Source: Nelumbo lutea (lineage: Eukaryota > Streptophyta > Magnoliopsida > Proteales > Nelumbonaceae). Taken from it: 64,000 nt of DNA. Position numbers and translations under genes: made by a program. Location: the NCBI GenBank assembly GCA_022828595.1, contig JAKGHH010000002.1, positions 103,847,254 through 103,911,253 on the forward strand, written 5' to 3'. Positions 44,849 to 54,949 of the stretch are shown here, piece after piece. Within the stretch, counting starts at the first letter, position 1, and the number at the start of each line of letters is the position of its first letter. A model generated the notes under the pieces. It worked only from the letters and a program-made list of their open reading frames with translations, had not been told where the DNA came from and ran no database searches.

Positions 44849-45273
44849 ATATGTTTGGCATCGATGCTATAGATATGGCACTGTTTTCTAAAAATGGTGC
44901 TGCTGATGTGTGGGTTGGAAGCACCGTTTTCTCAGAAAACGGTCTCTTTTTTGTTTGGAAACGTTGCTGCCATGTAGAATGCTTTTTGGAGCAGCAGCAA
45001 TACTTTCTGTTTGGTACCAATGCTCTAGAAAACTTTTCAGCACCAGTACCTATTATCCAGTGTCATATCATGTCCCTGTCACTATCACCTCATGTTCCTG
45101 TTGGCAATAACGAGTTTCCGGTTTCCAAGGCATGGTTTAGAGCATCGTTTTTTTATAAAAAAACAATTCCAAACAAATAGGCATTTCCTGGAGCACTGTT
45201 TTTTTCTGATGTGACACTGATGTATCACTATTTTCTGGAGCAACGACATCTAAACTAAACAGACGCCAAATGA
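44849..45273. mobile_element. MITE-like insertion, right-arm copy
   Basis: Inverted counterpart of 40846-41262, ending AAACAGACGCCAAATG. Confidence 0.45.
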
Positions 45274-46029
45274 GTAGCTCAACTCTTTAGATTTAATCAT
45301 GAAATTTGAACCACCAAACCATACCAACTTAGAAAGATTACATTTAAGAAACAAATGAAACATATCTTCTTTAACCATAAATCAGACAACTCAGGTCCAA
45401 TATTGAGGATCTCTTCGCCAAGCTAGTTTGAAGGGGAAGAGAGCTAGTCATACACCTCCATCCAATATTGAGGATCTCTTCACTGGAAACAAGTGAAGAA
45501 TTGAATTCACAATAAATAAACTTAGTATTAAAGTACCGCGGAGAAAATTTGGTCCACAGTAAATAGTTTAAACCATGATGGGGAAAAAGTAAATAAATCC
45601 TCTTGATTGCTTGATGAGTGATCATCCATATAAGATGTGTAATCAATACAACGTCAAATCTAGTACCATTAACATCCAATTTGAAGCCAAAAGGGTTGGG
45701 GACCGATGGCTCCTTCTTATGTCAATATTCAACACACCACCAACTACCCAATGGGCTCCCTTTTCTAGTATATCTCTCAAAGCATAAATAGCTTTTGTAT
45801 TTTTTCAAATACATGACAAGGACACTCTAAATTTTGCAATCCAAAAGGATATATTCGTTTTTAAAGTATTTCTCTTAGAATATGACACCAAAGCTCTAAG
45901 GCATTAAATAATAGTCTCATCTTTAGGTTCAGTGAAATCCATCCAAGCCTTCAAGAAGATGTAGTGAGAGCTTTCTTTGAATCTCCACTAGAAATTCCAT
46001 ATAACTCCAACCTTATCATATATCAAGGG
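45274..46029. other. Unassigned part of the right palindrome arm
   Basis: Inverted match to 40201-40845 with an extra segment of about 110 bp around 45465-45570. No gene recognised. Confidence 0.4.
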
Positions 46030-46419
46030 TAGGGGTGTCAATTGGATTGGAATTGGTCCAATCCAATCCAATCCAATGTGAGTCCATTATAAAGGGATCA
46101 GGTCCAATTCATTTCAATGAATGTTTTACACCAATTTGGACGGGTCCAATTCAATGTCTAGAACGTCCAATCTATTCAAATTCATTTTGATTTAGATTGG
46201 TTTCATCCCAAACCTGGTCCATTGACACATATATTCTTATCTTATATCAATGTACCCAATCCAATATAAATTTGTTACGGATGGACCAGTTCCAATCCAA
46301 TCTGGTAAATATTTTGGATCAGATCAGTCCAATTTAATGTATCTTGTCGGTTCATCCAATCCGTCCAAATTGATTTTGGACTGGACGGGGTCCAATCCAG
46401 AACCGGTCCATTGCCCTTA
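46030..46419. mobile_element. hAT-type MITE, GGTGTCAAT family, right-arm copy with perfect target duplication
   Basis: 390 bp, inverse of 39815-40192. ATCAAGGG is identical on both sides (46022-46029 and 46420-46427), a perfect 8-bp hAT target duplication. Confidence 0.85.
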
Positions 46420-46535
46420 ATCAAGGGTGTGGTGATAGTTGTGATCCTATGATCAACAAGTATAGCAAAAAGAATATGCTTTATAAGGATGAATTTGCTC
46501 GCATGAAAGAGAATATTCGATTTCCATCCAAACAA

Positions 46536-46755
46536 GAGGCCATTTGATTAATGGGAATAAAGGCCTGATCATTCCAATTCCCATTCTAACCATTCGGTTG
46601 GGTGGAAATCGAAATCCCATTTCCATTCCTAGTGAAATGGCACTCCCCCATATGAGACAATGAGCATTTCCTCCCCCTCCCTTGGGAATGAGAATCTCAT
46701 TCCAGCTGGCTCTAATTCCAAGTCTGAATCCTTTCTAAACCAAATAGGTAAGGGG
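46536..46755. mobile_element. Possible Tourist-like MITE, CCAAATGGCC-type ends
   Basis: AGGCCATTTGATTAATGGGA at the left and TTTCTAAACCAAATAGG at the right are loosely complementary, with ATTCC/GGAAT runs inside. It lies in the DNA unique to the right palindrome arm. The ORF 46629-46949 across it is probably chance. Confidence 0.4.
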
Positions 46756-47520
46756 AATAGATCATCCCGTACATTTCCTATTCTAACTCTTGGTATATAT
46801 GCACTAAATTGACCAGTGAACATATACCAGAGCCTTCGATTGACATTTTTCTTCCTACTAACAAACAAAGAGCTTCCTAGATATGTGTCATCTTTCATCA
46901 TCAACCTAACCTCAAGCAAAGAGCCTTTAAAGGACAATCTCATTGACAAGAATTAGAGATCTTTTATAGTTTATAGCATGTTCCTACTAATCACAATAGA
47001 GCCTAATAGTTTCCTTTGTTTTAATGATCTTTGAAACCTTAGCCTTGATGTCGCGTAATCTAGACACTCTCTCGTGTACTGTGACTCAGATTCTGACTAG
47101 ATGTCAATCTGGCTAGGCTGAGTTGTAGTGACTGAGTTGATGTCTGACATCCAAGCTGATGTGCTGCAAGAGAAGGAAAGGGAAGGCACTCTGATGCTTA
47201 AGACAATAAGTGAATGGAGATTTCTCTAAGAGTGTAATAGAGCTTGAGAGAATTAGTATGCATACCTTTTCAGGTGAATTCAGACGCTTTGTCTTTTGGT
47301 GGATAAAGGAATTAAATACTAAAATATCAAGGTATACTAAAATATCAAAGGATAATACAAACAGTCTTCATTAAAAAAGGTGCAAGATGCAACCATAGCA
47401 TAATTAAATGAAAAACAATGGACTGTCCAATTCATTGTTTATAAAGGAAAGATGTTATATAGAAGTGCCCATCAAAGTAGATATCTGATAAGCATCGGGT
47501 AAAGAACTTAATACAGTTAT
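46756..47520. other. Extra DNA in the right palindrome arm
   Basis: No counterpart in the left arm and no recognised gene. Confidence 0.45.
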
Positions 47521-47539
47521 GAGAATTCATACAAACAAT

Positions 47540-47960
47540 TCATAGAGGTAGAACAAGGAATATGGAGTATTTATCAGTTTATACTCTACTATAGACAATT
47601 GATTCTTCCCTTTTTTCATCTTGCCACGTCACAATGCAACATGCATTAGATTATGATTCCTATGTTTGCATCCATGCAATATTACTTAATTTCTAATTTA
47701 TAGGCCTCCTAGGCATAATGAGAACTCTGGTGGTTCAACCAACGGTGAGTAAACAAATCAAGATGTTGAGTTAGAGAACCTCCAAATGATACCTTAAAGT
47801 CCCCTCGAAACCCTATGTGCGGCTCGACTAGTAGTTGTATCAGCTTCTCTGTTCTCGTCTATAAGTCACCTGACCAACAAAAGAGATGCTTTAGTTTAAA
47901 GAGTCCCATATCATCCAAACTGTCAACCGAATAGATGTATATACCCCATCACTAACCTTC
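47540..47960 (-). pseudogene. MLF-like fragment D (exon 3 and flanking introns only)
   Basis: Minus strand: the exon 3 block at about 47866-47798 (ENREADTTTSRAAHR-like), flanked by the same intron DNA as in the other copies. It includes one unit of the palindrome-centre repeat at its left. The match stops abruptly at 47960. Confidence 0.7.
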
Positions 47961-49330
47961 CGAGTTGGTTTGTTGACTCTGTGCTGAGGTGTCGACAGAG
48001 GCCGTGTGTCACCATTTATTTGGGAGGAATAAATCACCCCTCATCACTTGGCCTATCGAAAAATGAATAAACCATCATCTATAAATATAACATGGTTAAT
48101 TGTTGAACCTATTCTACTGGATGCCCTTGATTTGATTGGTAGCTAGAGAGTATTTCAACATCTTAGAAACGACCATGATGCAATGATGAATAAATAAGGA
48201 GACAAAGAACAACCCTTAGAAACATCTTACTATAGACGAAAATATACAAATACCGAGATGTTCCCAATGCACTGCTGCGAGGACAAAATCTGATCTCCAG
48301 ACAAAATGCAATTATCCAATGTTGGGTCCAACTATATGTGGTCTTAGAGAGATGAACGGGATACAATCCCAACCTTTGGCATTTGTTTACCTCTCTCCCC
48401 ACTGTACTCATCTCACTTTCTCTCTCCCTTTACACATACCACTTGCTCATAAGAGATCGAATATGCTTCCCACAATACATTATAGTTGCACATGACATGA
48501 CCAATATATTCCATACTTATATGTTGTGTTAGATGCTGGATAATATTTTTGTGAGTATCAAATCCAAAATCTAGTCATAGGGGATGAACTTTTTTTTGTG
48601 TTCTTTTGTTTTTGGTTTTCTGTGTTTCTTTGTGAGTATCAAATCCAAAACCTTGGTCTTCCTAACCGCTCACTCATTTTTGCTCGATCCCCGGTATGGT
48701 AATCCATGCAATAGCATTAGTAAGCTGTAAATTGCTGTTACAGCTTTTGTTTACTTCTGCTTAACTAGTTTTTTACCTAAACCCGACCCATTGGCAGGCC
48801 GAATTTTGGGTCACAGAGTCTTAAACAAATGTTGTCTGTGTGGAGCCCACTTTAGAAAGCAAATTTTGGGTCACAGAGTCTTAAACAAGTCAATTAACTT
48901 AGACAGATATAAGATGTCATATACCTTGGATGCCAAGTAACTAAAATCCTTTGCAAATTCATTGGGACTGAACCTCCACTGACGTAAGTGATTGCGCTAA
49001 TAAATCTGAAATGATTAATCTCAAGTTCCCCATATTCGCCTTGCCTTCCCATTCGCCAATTTCGTACTTAGAACCAAAACCAGAAAAACACACCAAGGTT
49101 ATTTCGGTCCTTGCACCGCCCACAGGCTGAAACTGAAACACTGCGGCTGTTGTGCGCAAGGGAAGCATCATTCGCTCTTCCGTTGGGAGTAATACCATAA
49201 AACTTAACAGTATTAGGGGCTTTCTTATTATTATTCAAAATTCGTATAACATTTTTGTTAATATTTTTCGGCCTAGGATGGACTTAAAATCCCAAGGGTA
49301 TTTACGTCATTTTAACCTCGAAAACACCCC
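47961..49330. other. Intergenic and promoter region of the PRELI gene
   Basis: GTATCAAATCCAAAA and GGGTCACAGAGTCTTAAACAA are each repeated once (48556/48636 and 48810/48868). The minus ORF 48959-49198 is not recognised. From about 48990 the GC content rises towards the gene. Confidence 0.4.
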
Positions 49331-49338
49331 AATAAAAG
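49327..49338 (+). promoter_or_regulatory. Possible TATA-like box of the PRELI gene
   Basis: CCCCAATAAAAG lies about 110 bp before the start codon, at a fitting distance for a short leader. A (CT)n tract (49421-49436) sits directly before the ATG in the leader. Weak evidence. Confidence 0.3.
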
Positions 49339-49445
49339 AGCCCTAACTGGTCTTCTCTTTCTGCCTGCGTTTCCGGTTTTCTGTCTCGCCACTTCGAACC
49401 GTTGCAGAGGGCAGAAAGCAATCTCTCTCTCTCTCTGTGGAAGAG

Positions 49446-50003
49446 ATGGTAAGAGCGTACACTCAGGAGCACGTATACAGGCATCCATGGGAGAGGGTAA
49501 CATCCGCATCCTGGCGCAAGTTTACCGACCCCGAGAACAAGCGCACGTTATCCCACATCCTTGAGGTCGACACCCTGAATCGGAAGCTCGACCCTCTCAC
49601 CGGCAAGCTCTACACCACTCGCGCCATCACCATCCACGCCCCCGGTCCCTGGTTCATCCGCAAGATTATCGGCCAGGACATCTGCCACTGCGTCGAATCC
49701 TCGGTCGTCGACGCCCGATCCCGCTCCATGCAGCTCACCACCCGCAACGTCAGCCTCCAGAAGTTCATAGAAGTCGAGGAGAAGAGCTGGTATGAACCAC
49801 ACCCGGATAATCCCGAGGGTTGGACGGCTTTCCGGCAAGAAACCAGCATCCGGATCAAGCCCTTGTCCGCGTTGGCATCGATGGCCGAGAAGGTGGAGCA
49901 GCGTTGCGCCGAGAAGTTCCTGCAGAACAGTGTTAAGGGGAGAGAGGTCATGGAGAGGATCTGTAAGTATCTTGAAGCTGAATCTAGCGGGATTTCCATC
50001 TAA
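49446..50003 (+). CDS. PRELI/MSF1 domain protein (185 aa)
   Basis: A single open exon. The PRELI/MSF1 domain fills residues 2-175. HPWERV at 13-18 is the family's start block. LSHILEVDTLNRKL (35-48) and TIHAPGPWFIRKIIGQ (62-77) follow, and QETSIRIKPLSALASMAEKV is near the C-terminal helix. Length and sequence agree with the Arabidopsis MSF1-like protein that I recall (At5g13070). PRELI/Ups proteins carry phosphatidic acid or phosphatidylserine between mitochondrial membranes, usually with a Mdm35/TRIAP1 partner; in plants this role is inferred. The start is the ATG at 49446, because the frame upstream has only a GTG (49437) and family members begin MV(K/R)AY. The gene is much richer in GC, especially at third positions, than the flanking DNA. 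The antisense ORFs are shadows of that bias. Confidence 0.95.
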   Translation: MVRAYTQEHVYRHPWERVTSASWRKFTDPENKRTLSHILEVDTLNRKLDPLTGKLYTTRAITIHAPGPWFIRKIIGQDICHCVESSVVDARSRSMQLTTRNVSLQKFIEVEEKSWYEPHPDNPEGWTAFRQETSIRIKPLSALASMAEKVEQRCAEKFLQNSVKGREVMERICKYLEAESSGISI

Positions 50004-50211
50004 TTCTGAGATTTCTTATTTCTAATTGGGTTATTTAAGGAGAGGGTCTCTGGCCTTGACTTTGATTTTCCAATTCTTAATCTGATCTCGTAGTCCCCGA
50101 ACAATGGCGGAAAATATTAGAAAAAAAGAAAAAAAAAAACACACAAAATGTTGTGAAGTTTGGACGATAGGATCTAATGATCTTCCCCCTTCACTTTGTT
50201 GCAATTTTGAT

Positions 50212-50220
50212 GTAATAAAT
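50212..50220 (+). terminator. Probable polyadenylation signal of the PRELI gene
   Basis: GTAATAAAT, containing AATAAA, about 210 bp after the stop codon, followed by TTCATTGTACATTA. Confidence 0.45.
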
Positions 50221-50494
50221 CGTGCCTTCATTGTACATTAACCGACTAATCTAACCACTCTTTTTCTTTTTAATTTGTTTTGTTGATTGTTATGAAGTTT
50301 ATGATTTCGATGAACCTTATTTGTGGGAAGTAGAATGGTTTCAAGTAATAAGGCAGGCTGGAAGAAAATCCTAGGGAAGTAAGAAGTTAGAGATGATTTC
50401 AAGTGGAAGAGAAGCGATCTATTCTAAAATGACTGTAAAATGAGTAGCAAGCAAATTAAAGGTGATTGGGGAATTAAAATAACAACAAAGTGAA

Positions 50495-50620
50495 GTGCAA
50501 CATGAATCCTCTTTTAAACCTATCTATCAAAAAGAAAATTATCATCTAAACCTTGTCCAAAGTCTATGGGGTTGGCTACATGAATCCTCTTTTGAGGTAT
50601 CCCAACAAGAAAATAAAAAT
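50495..50620 (-). repeat. RTE-LINE or SINE tail fragment
   Basis: GGGGTTGGCTACATGAATCC (50568-50587) is the reverse complement of the RTE LINE tail at 51350-51375. CTAAACCTTGTCC before it is also common in plant short retroelements. Confidence 0.45.
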
Positions 50621-50919
50621 GTCATTGCCCAATACTGGATTCTTGGGATGGATGGACTGTATAAGGTCTGTCAATTGAACCTTTAATTGAAAATGGATGC
50701 CTGATTCAATTTAGCATTACACTCTCTCACTCCATTGATGTTAGCATTACACTTTGCCATTACCCGCCATATGGTTTTAGATTTGGCATCTCCATTATAC
50801 CTAATTCAATTTAGCATCTATGTTCACCAAAACTCCATTAATCTATAACTCAACTTTTCCTCTTTTTTATACCCAAATACAATGCAAAATTTTAGACTGC
50901 TGAAAAACTATGGAGTAGA

Positions 50920-51429
50920 GTTTATGTGATAGGCAAATAGCACTCAGATTAAAAGGGAAATTCTATAAAATGGTTGTAAGGCCAGCTATGCTGCATGGAG
51001 CACAGTGTTGGGAAGTCAAAAACAATATGTCAAAAAACTAAGTGTGGCAGAAATGTGCATGCTGAATTGGATGAGTGGAAAAACTAGAAATAATAGGATT
51101 AGAAATGAAGTCATTCTAAGAAACCTAGGAGTAGCACCAATAGGCAATAAAATAAGAGAAAGTTAGGATGGTTTGGTCACACCACATTCATAGAAGACCA
51201 TCAACAACTCCCACAAGAAGAAATGATCTGTTGCAAGGTGAAGGGGCTAGAAGGGCTAAGGTAGACGAAGAAGGGCATGGGTAGCCAACCATGCTGATAA
51301 AATGTGTTGCTGATAAAAAATAATAAATATGGCATTAAACGGAATGGATTGGGCAAAACAGGATTCATGTAGCCAACCCCATAGAGTTGGAATTTGGTAA
51401 GGGTTGGATGATGATGATGATGATGATGA
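50920..51429 (+). pseudogene. RTE-type LINE 3' end (RT C-terminus and tail)
   Basis: LHGAQCWEV (about 50993-51020), SVAEMCMLNWMSGKTRNN (51046-51100), VILRNLGVAP, IRES and LGWFGH (51110-51180) form the conserved end of plant RTE reverse transcriptases. The tail carries GGATTCATGTAGCCAACCCC and closes in a (GAT)n run (51408-51428), the typical RTE 3' end. The N-terminal parts are absent and the frame is shifted. Confidence 0.8.
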
Positions 51430-51539
51430 AACTTCTATAAAACTATTATGGCTAATTTCAAGATTGTTATGGAGGAAAAGGGAACAGAGAAAAATATAGA
51501 ATTGACAAAGCACAACAAGGACCGAAACTATAAATGGCA

Positions 51540-54098
51540 ATGCCCACTATAAATAATATATTTTAAATTCTAAGACCTAAAGAATTGAGGATATTGTAGA
51601 TGAGCATTGGAAGAAAAGGATCGTGGATAAAATGTCATATTCATTAGCAAGAGTTGTACATCTTGGATGGAGAACTAAAGTCAGGCCTGGGTGCTTAGCT
51701 GTTAAGGGTAGTTTCCCTTCCTTTTCTAAGATAGATGAAGAGGGGTGGAATGGTTTCAGTCAATAAAAAGAATAAGTTTTATTACCATTTTTCTTCCTTT
51801 TTCAGTAGTAATCAGAAGGGATAGAGGCGGGTCTCTTTAACATATTATGCAGTTTTTTCTTTGTTTTAGTAAATGTATACATGCTCGTGGCACACAAATA
51901 CACAACAGAGGTCATCTTTTTTTCTTTTCTATGTTGCTTTGTAGTTTATGTTTATCAAGTAGAGTTTGCCCGAATAATCTTGTGGTAGGTAAGTTTTTAA
52001 TTTGGTAACAAAATGTAAGCAATTCCTTTAAATTTCCAGTGGCCAGTTGGGTGACTAATGTTTCTTAAAAATGAGAGGGCATCCTCTATTGGGGGGGAAG
52101 GGGGTTGGAGTCTCCTCAATCCGCCCCAACCTATATAGATGTTTTCTTCTTATCCTTTGATTTTGTGGAAATGAGGTACACTTTCACTTTCTTGTCATTT
52201 TCAATAAATTATTGATTTTGTTATTGATCAAAGCAACTATATGCAAAATTACAATTTGGTAAAATTGCACCTTTTGCTACATTGCTACATTCATGTAATT
52301 TATCTTGTTCGTTGAATAAACTTTTTGTTTGAATCACAGCTTACATAGGTTATATAATTGCTTAACATTTTGTTTTAGTAAAATTGCACCTTTTACTGCA
52401 TGCACTAAAACATGAAGATTTGCAAGGTGGAAGTCAAGTTTCCAAATAACCAAACATGAAATAGTGACGTCTTTAAAGTGAGAAGGGTCACTGTGAAGTG
52501 TGAATTTCCTCAAATAGTCAAATGATAAGACCAAGAAAGTCGAACTACTCGGAATTTAATGAATACTACTTCATTGAATATGCATAAACTCGTGGCTGAA
52601 GGGACAACAATCCATCTAAATTTTTTTTCTGAACTCATCATCTTCCCAACATACTGAAAGCTCTAGCAAATTTTATCTATAAAAAAAAAAAAAAAAAGAC
52701 AGCTCTAGAAAATTTCTTATTTTCTGAACAAAGATCAGCGGGTTCTAAGCATGGTTTTTAAAAATGACCCGGAGACCGAACCGGTTAGAGGTCCTATTAC
52801 CAGGTCAAGTGGTCAACGGTCGGCTCATTTTGACAAAAAAATAGAAAACGGCCAATTGTGTTCTGTAAATCCTAGACCCCTCCCTCCCTTCCCAAACCAC
52901 TCAACCTGCATCCTTCCCAAAACCCATAGTGTGAAAATCCAACCCTCCCTGCACATTAAAATTCCAAACCTGACCTTACCCTCTTCACATTGGAAGGTAG
53001 GGCTAGTTGTAGTTGGGGGTTGGGTCCGGAATTTGCATCTAATTTCATGATATTTTCAATTATATATGGTAAAAGACCTAAGCATATCCTGAGTTTTTTA
53101 AATAAACTTACATACTTTGTGGGCTGACCACACTAAAAGAGAGAAGGAAGAGAAGTGAGGTGGAAGAAGGAAATTAGGCTATTTCCAGGGCAAAATAGAA
53201 GATAAAGAAGCAACAACAAAACTTGCAAATACGAGTAAAAGATATCTTTAAGCATTTTTCAAAAACTTAGGTACGTTTAAGTCATTTTAAAACCTTATAT
53301 ACAAGCATTAAACAAGTGAAAGAACATGAACAAACATACAAAACAAAAATCAAATATTTTATTGAAACATGTTGAAAATACAAGCTATCAATTATCCTTC
53401 TCATAAGATTCAAATCATTATTAAATTCAACACATGAGCATTTAGGATATTTTAATTATTTTTCTATGGGGGTATTTTAATAAATTCAATATACAAGTCA
53501 GAGAGGATCATTATTTGTGTTTTAAGAGTATCATTGAAAAACAAAAATATATATATATAAAATTCCTCTTTAAGAAATAACAAAGAAGAGAGAGAACACT
53601 TGTTATTCTCGTAAAATTGTAAAATTCCTCATAAGAGAGAATTAAGAAAAAACAATAGACCCATTCAAAGTATCAACACGTATCTGCTCATATCAATCAT
53701 ACGTATCATTCCAGCACCCTGCCGTTACATCCCTACAATGGATGTCTATTGTCTGATCGGTTCAAGGTGTGGTGAAGACCTAAATTGGCTCCCATGGACC
53801 AGTTGAAAAAAAGAAAGTAAAACAAAAAACACCAAAAAGGAATATCAATTCGCTCGATACGCCCATACCAATCTAGTACTTGAATTGTTTAAAAATAATG
53901 CAAATGAAGTGTAAATCCCGATTCAGGGTAAATTTGTACTCTGATTCACTTTTTCTTATGTTTGGCAACATTACATTTTTGCATTGACAAATGACAAACA
54001 AATGTATATTTACATTAATAATAAGATGTAAAAGTATACCAATAAAATAAAATTAAATTTGCATTCAAGTGGACTTTTGATAAAAAAAAAAAAATCCT
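51540..54098. other. Intergenic, no gene recognised
   Basis: An A-run at 52680-52698. At 52750-52850 a stretch with GACCGAACCGGTTAGAGG resembles dispersed GGTTC-rich plant repeats. The ORF 52751-53050 over it is not recognised. No domains or RNA genes are seen. Confidence 0.45.
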
Positions 54099-54099
54099 A

Positions 54100-54252
54100 T
54101 ACTTTGGCTCGAATGACAATTTGGTCCCTAAACTTTAAAATGCAACAATTCAAGTACTAGATTGTCACTTAGATTGTTACATTTTTTTAATTTGGATACT
54201 AAATTGTTGCATTTTAAAATTTAGGGACCAAATTATCACTCAAGCCAAAGTA
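54100..54252. mobile_element. Foldback MITE, 153 bp
   Basis: TACTTTGGCTCGAATGACAA... pairs with ...TTATCACTCAAGCCAAAGTA over about 53 bp each side. Within the arms TTTGGTCCCTAAACTTTAAA and TTTAAAATTTAGGGACCAAA are mirrored. Confidence 0.8.
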
Positions 54253-54519
54253 CAAAGCACTGATCGGATACTTTCCCATTAAAAAACATATGCTTTATTT
54301 GTCATGCAAAACTAACCTAACTTTGCAATTTATATGAACATTTTTACACTACACAGGAAAACCACCAACTGGGAGGATTTTCAGGTCACTTACTGGCATT
54401 TTTTTCATTCAAATCAGTCCACTCCCTATTCCCCATATCACAACCTATCAAACAATAACCTTGCAAAATATTGAACAGTCCAAAGGCATTAAAAGAAACC
54501 GTCGTGCCAAATCACATTA

Positions 54520-54872
54520 ACTGCCTAACAGAACTGCAAGAATTCCAGTTGGGACCAACAATGGCGTTCCCATCGTTGTGTTTTAGAATTGTAGACTTCG
54601 ACAATTCTCTCATTTGAATCAGGATCAAGGGTTCCAGTGACCAAAATTTTGTACAAAATGGTGATCCCATCAGTGAGCATGCCAAGTTGCCCACGATATC
54701 AATGTATTGAATTTGAAGCATATCCAGAAAGACCTTATGGGAGCTAGTGACAGGATTACAAACGATCAAGGTAGAGTAATCATAATTGTGGTTACAAAGG
54801 CAAAGGAAACCACCAGAGCGGTAAAAACCTTGAAAATGCAGAGCATCGGTCAAAAGGATAATGCCGAATTTT
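54520..54872 (-). pseudogene. F-box/kelch-associated protein fragment
   Basis: Minus strand: ALHFQGFYRSGGFLCLCN, YDYSTLIVCNPVTSSHKV, MLQIQYIDIVG. After a shift near 54690 come GMLTDGITILYKILVTG and ERIVEVYNSKTQRWERH. The LICNP-like block and the VYxSxTxxWE block are those of plant F-box proteins with a kelch-type associated domain, which act in SCF ubiquitin ligases. The F-box itself is absent. The upstream side ends in a TA microsatellite. The final stop region is near 54520. A decayed gene piece. Confidence 0.65.
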
Positions 54873-54896
54873 AAAATATATATATATTTTTTTTTT

Positions 54897-54930
<34 letters not shown>

Positions 54931-54946
54931 TATATAGATATATATA
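54872..54946. repeat. (TA)n microsatellite with T run
   Basis: TA repeats interrupted by a T9-10 run, then GATATATAGATATATA. It truncates the F-box fragment. Confidence 0.95.
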
Positions 54947-54949
54947 TTG

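Larger units (their letters stand above)
39390..47960. repeat. Large imperfect palindrome (about 8.6 kb)
   Basis: Left arm 39390-43003 and right arm 43198-47960 are reverse complements over most of their length. 42490-43000 pairs with 43200-43610, 41450-42360 with 43727-44665, 41275-41402 with 44708-44832, 40377-40736 with 45371-45850, 39815-40192 with 46030-46419, and 39390-39790 with 47540-47960. The right arm has about 1.1 kb of extra DNA at 46440-47520. The spacer is the 48-bp tandem repeat at 43004-43195. Confidence 0.88.

Noticed and set aside
48959..49198. Minus-strand ORF of 79 codons upstream of the PRELI gene
   Set aside because: No recognised family. It could be a divergent leader, but there is no evidence of a protein.
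49437..49445. Upstream in-frame start for the PRELI gene
   Set aside because: The codon is GTG, not ATG. The family begins at the ATG at 49446.
49548..49999. Long antisense ORFs over the PRELI gene
   Set aside because: They mirror the GC-rich third positions of the real gene and show no domain.
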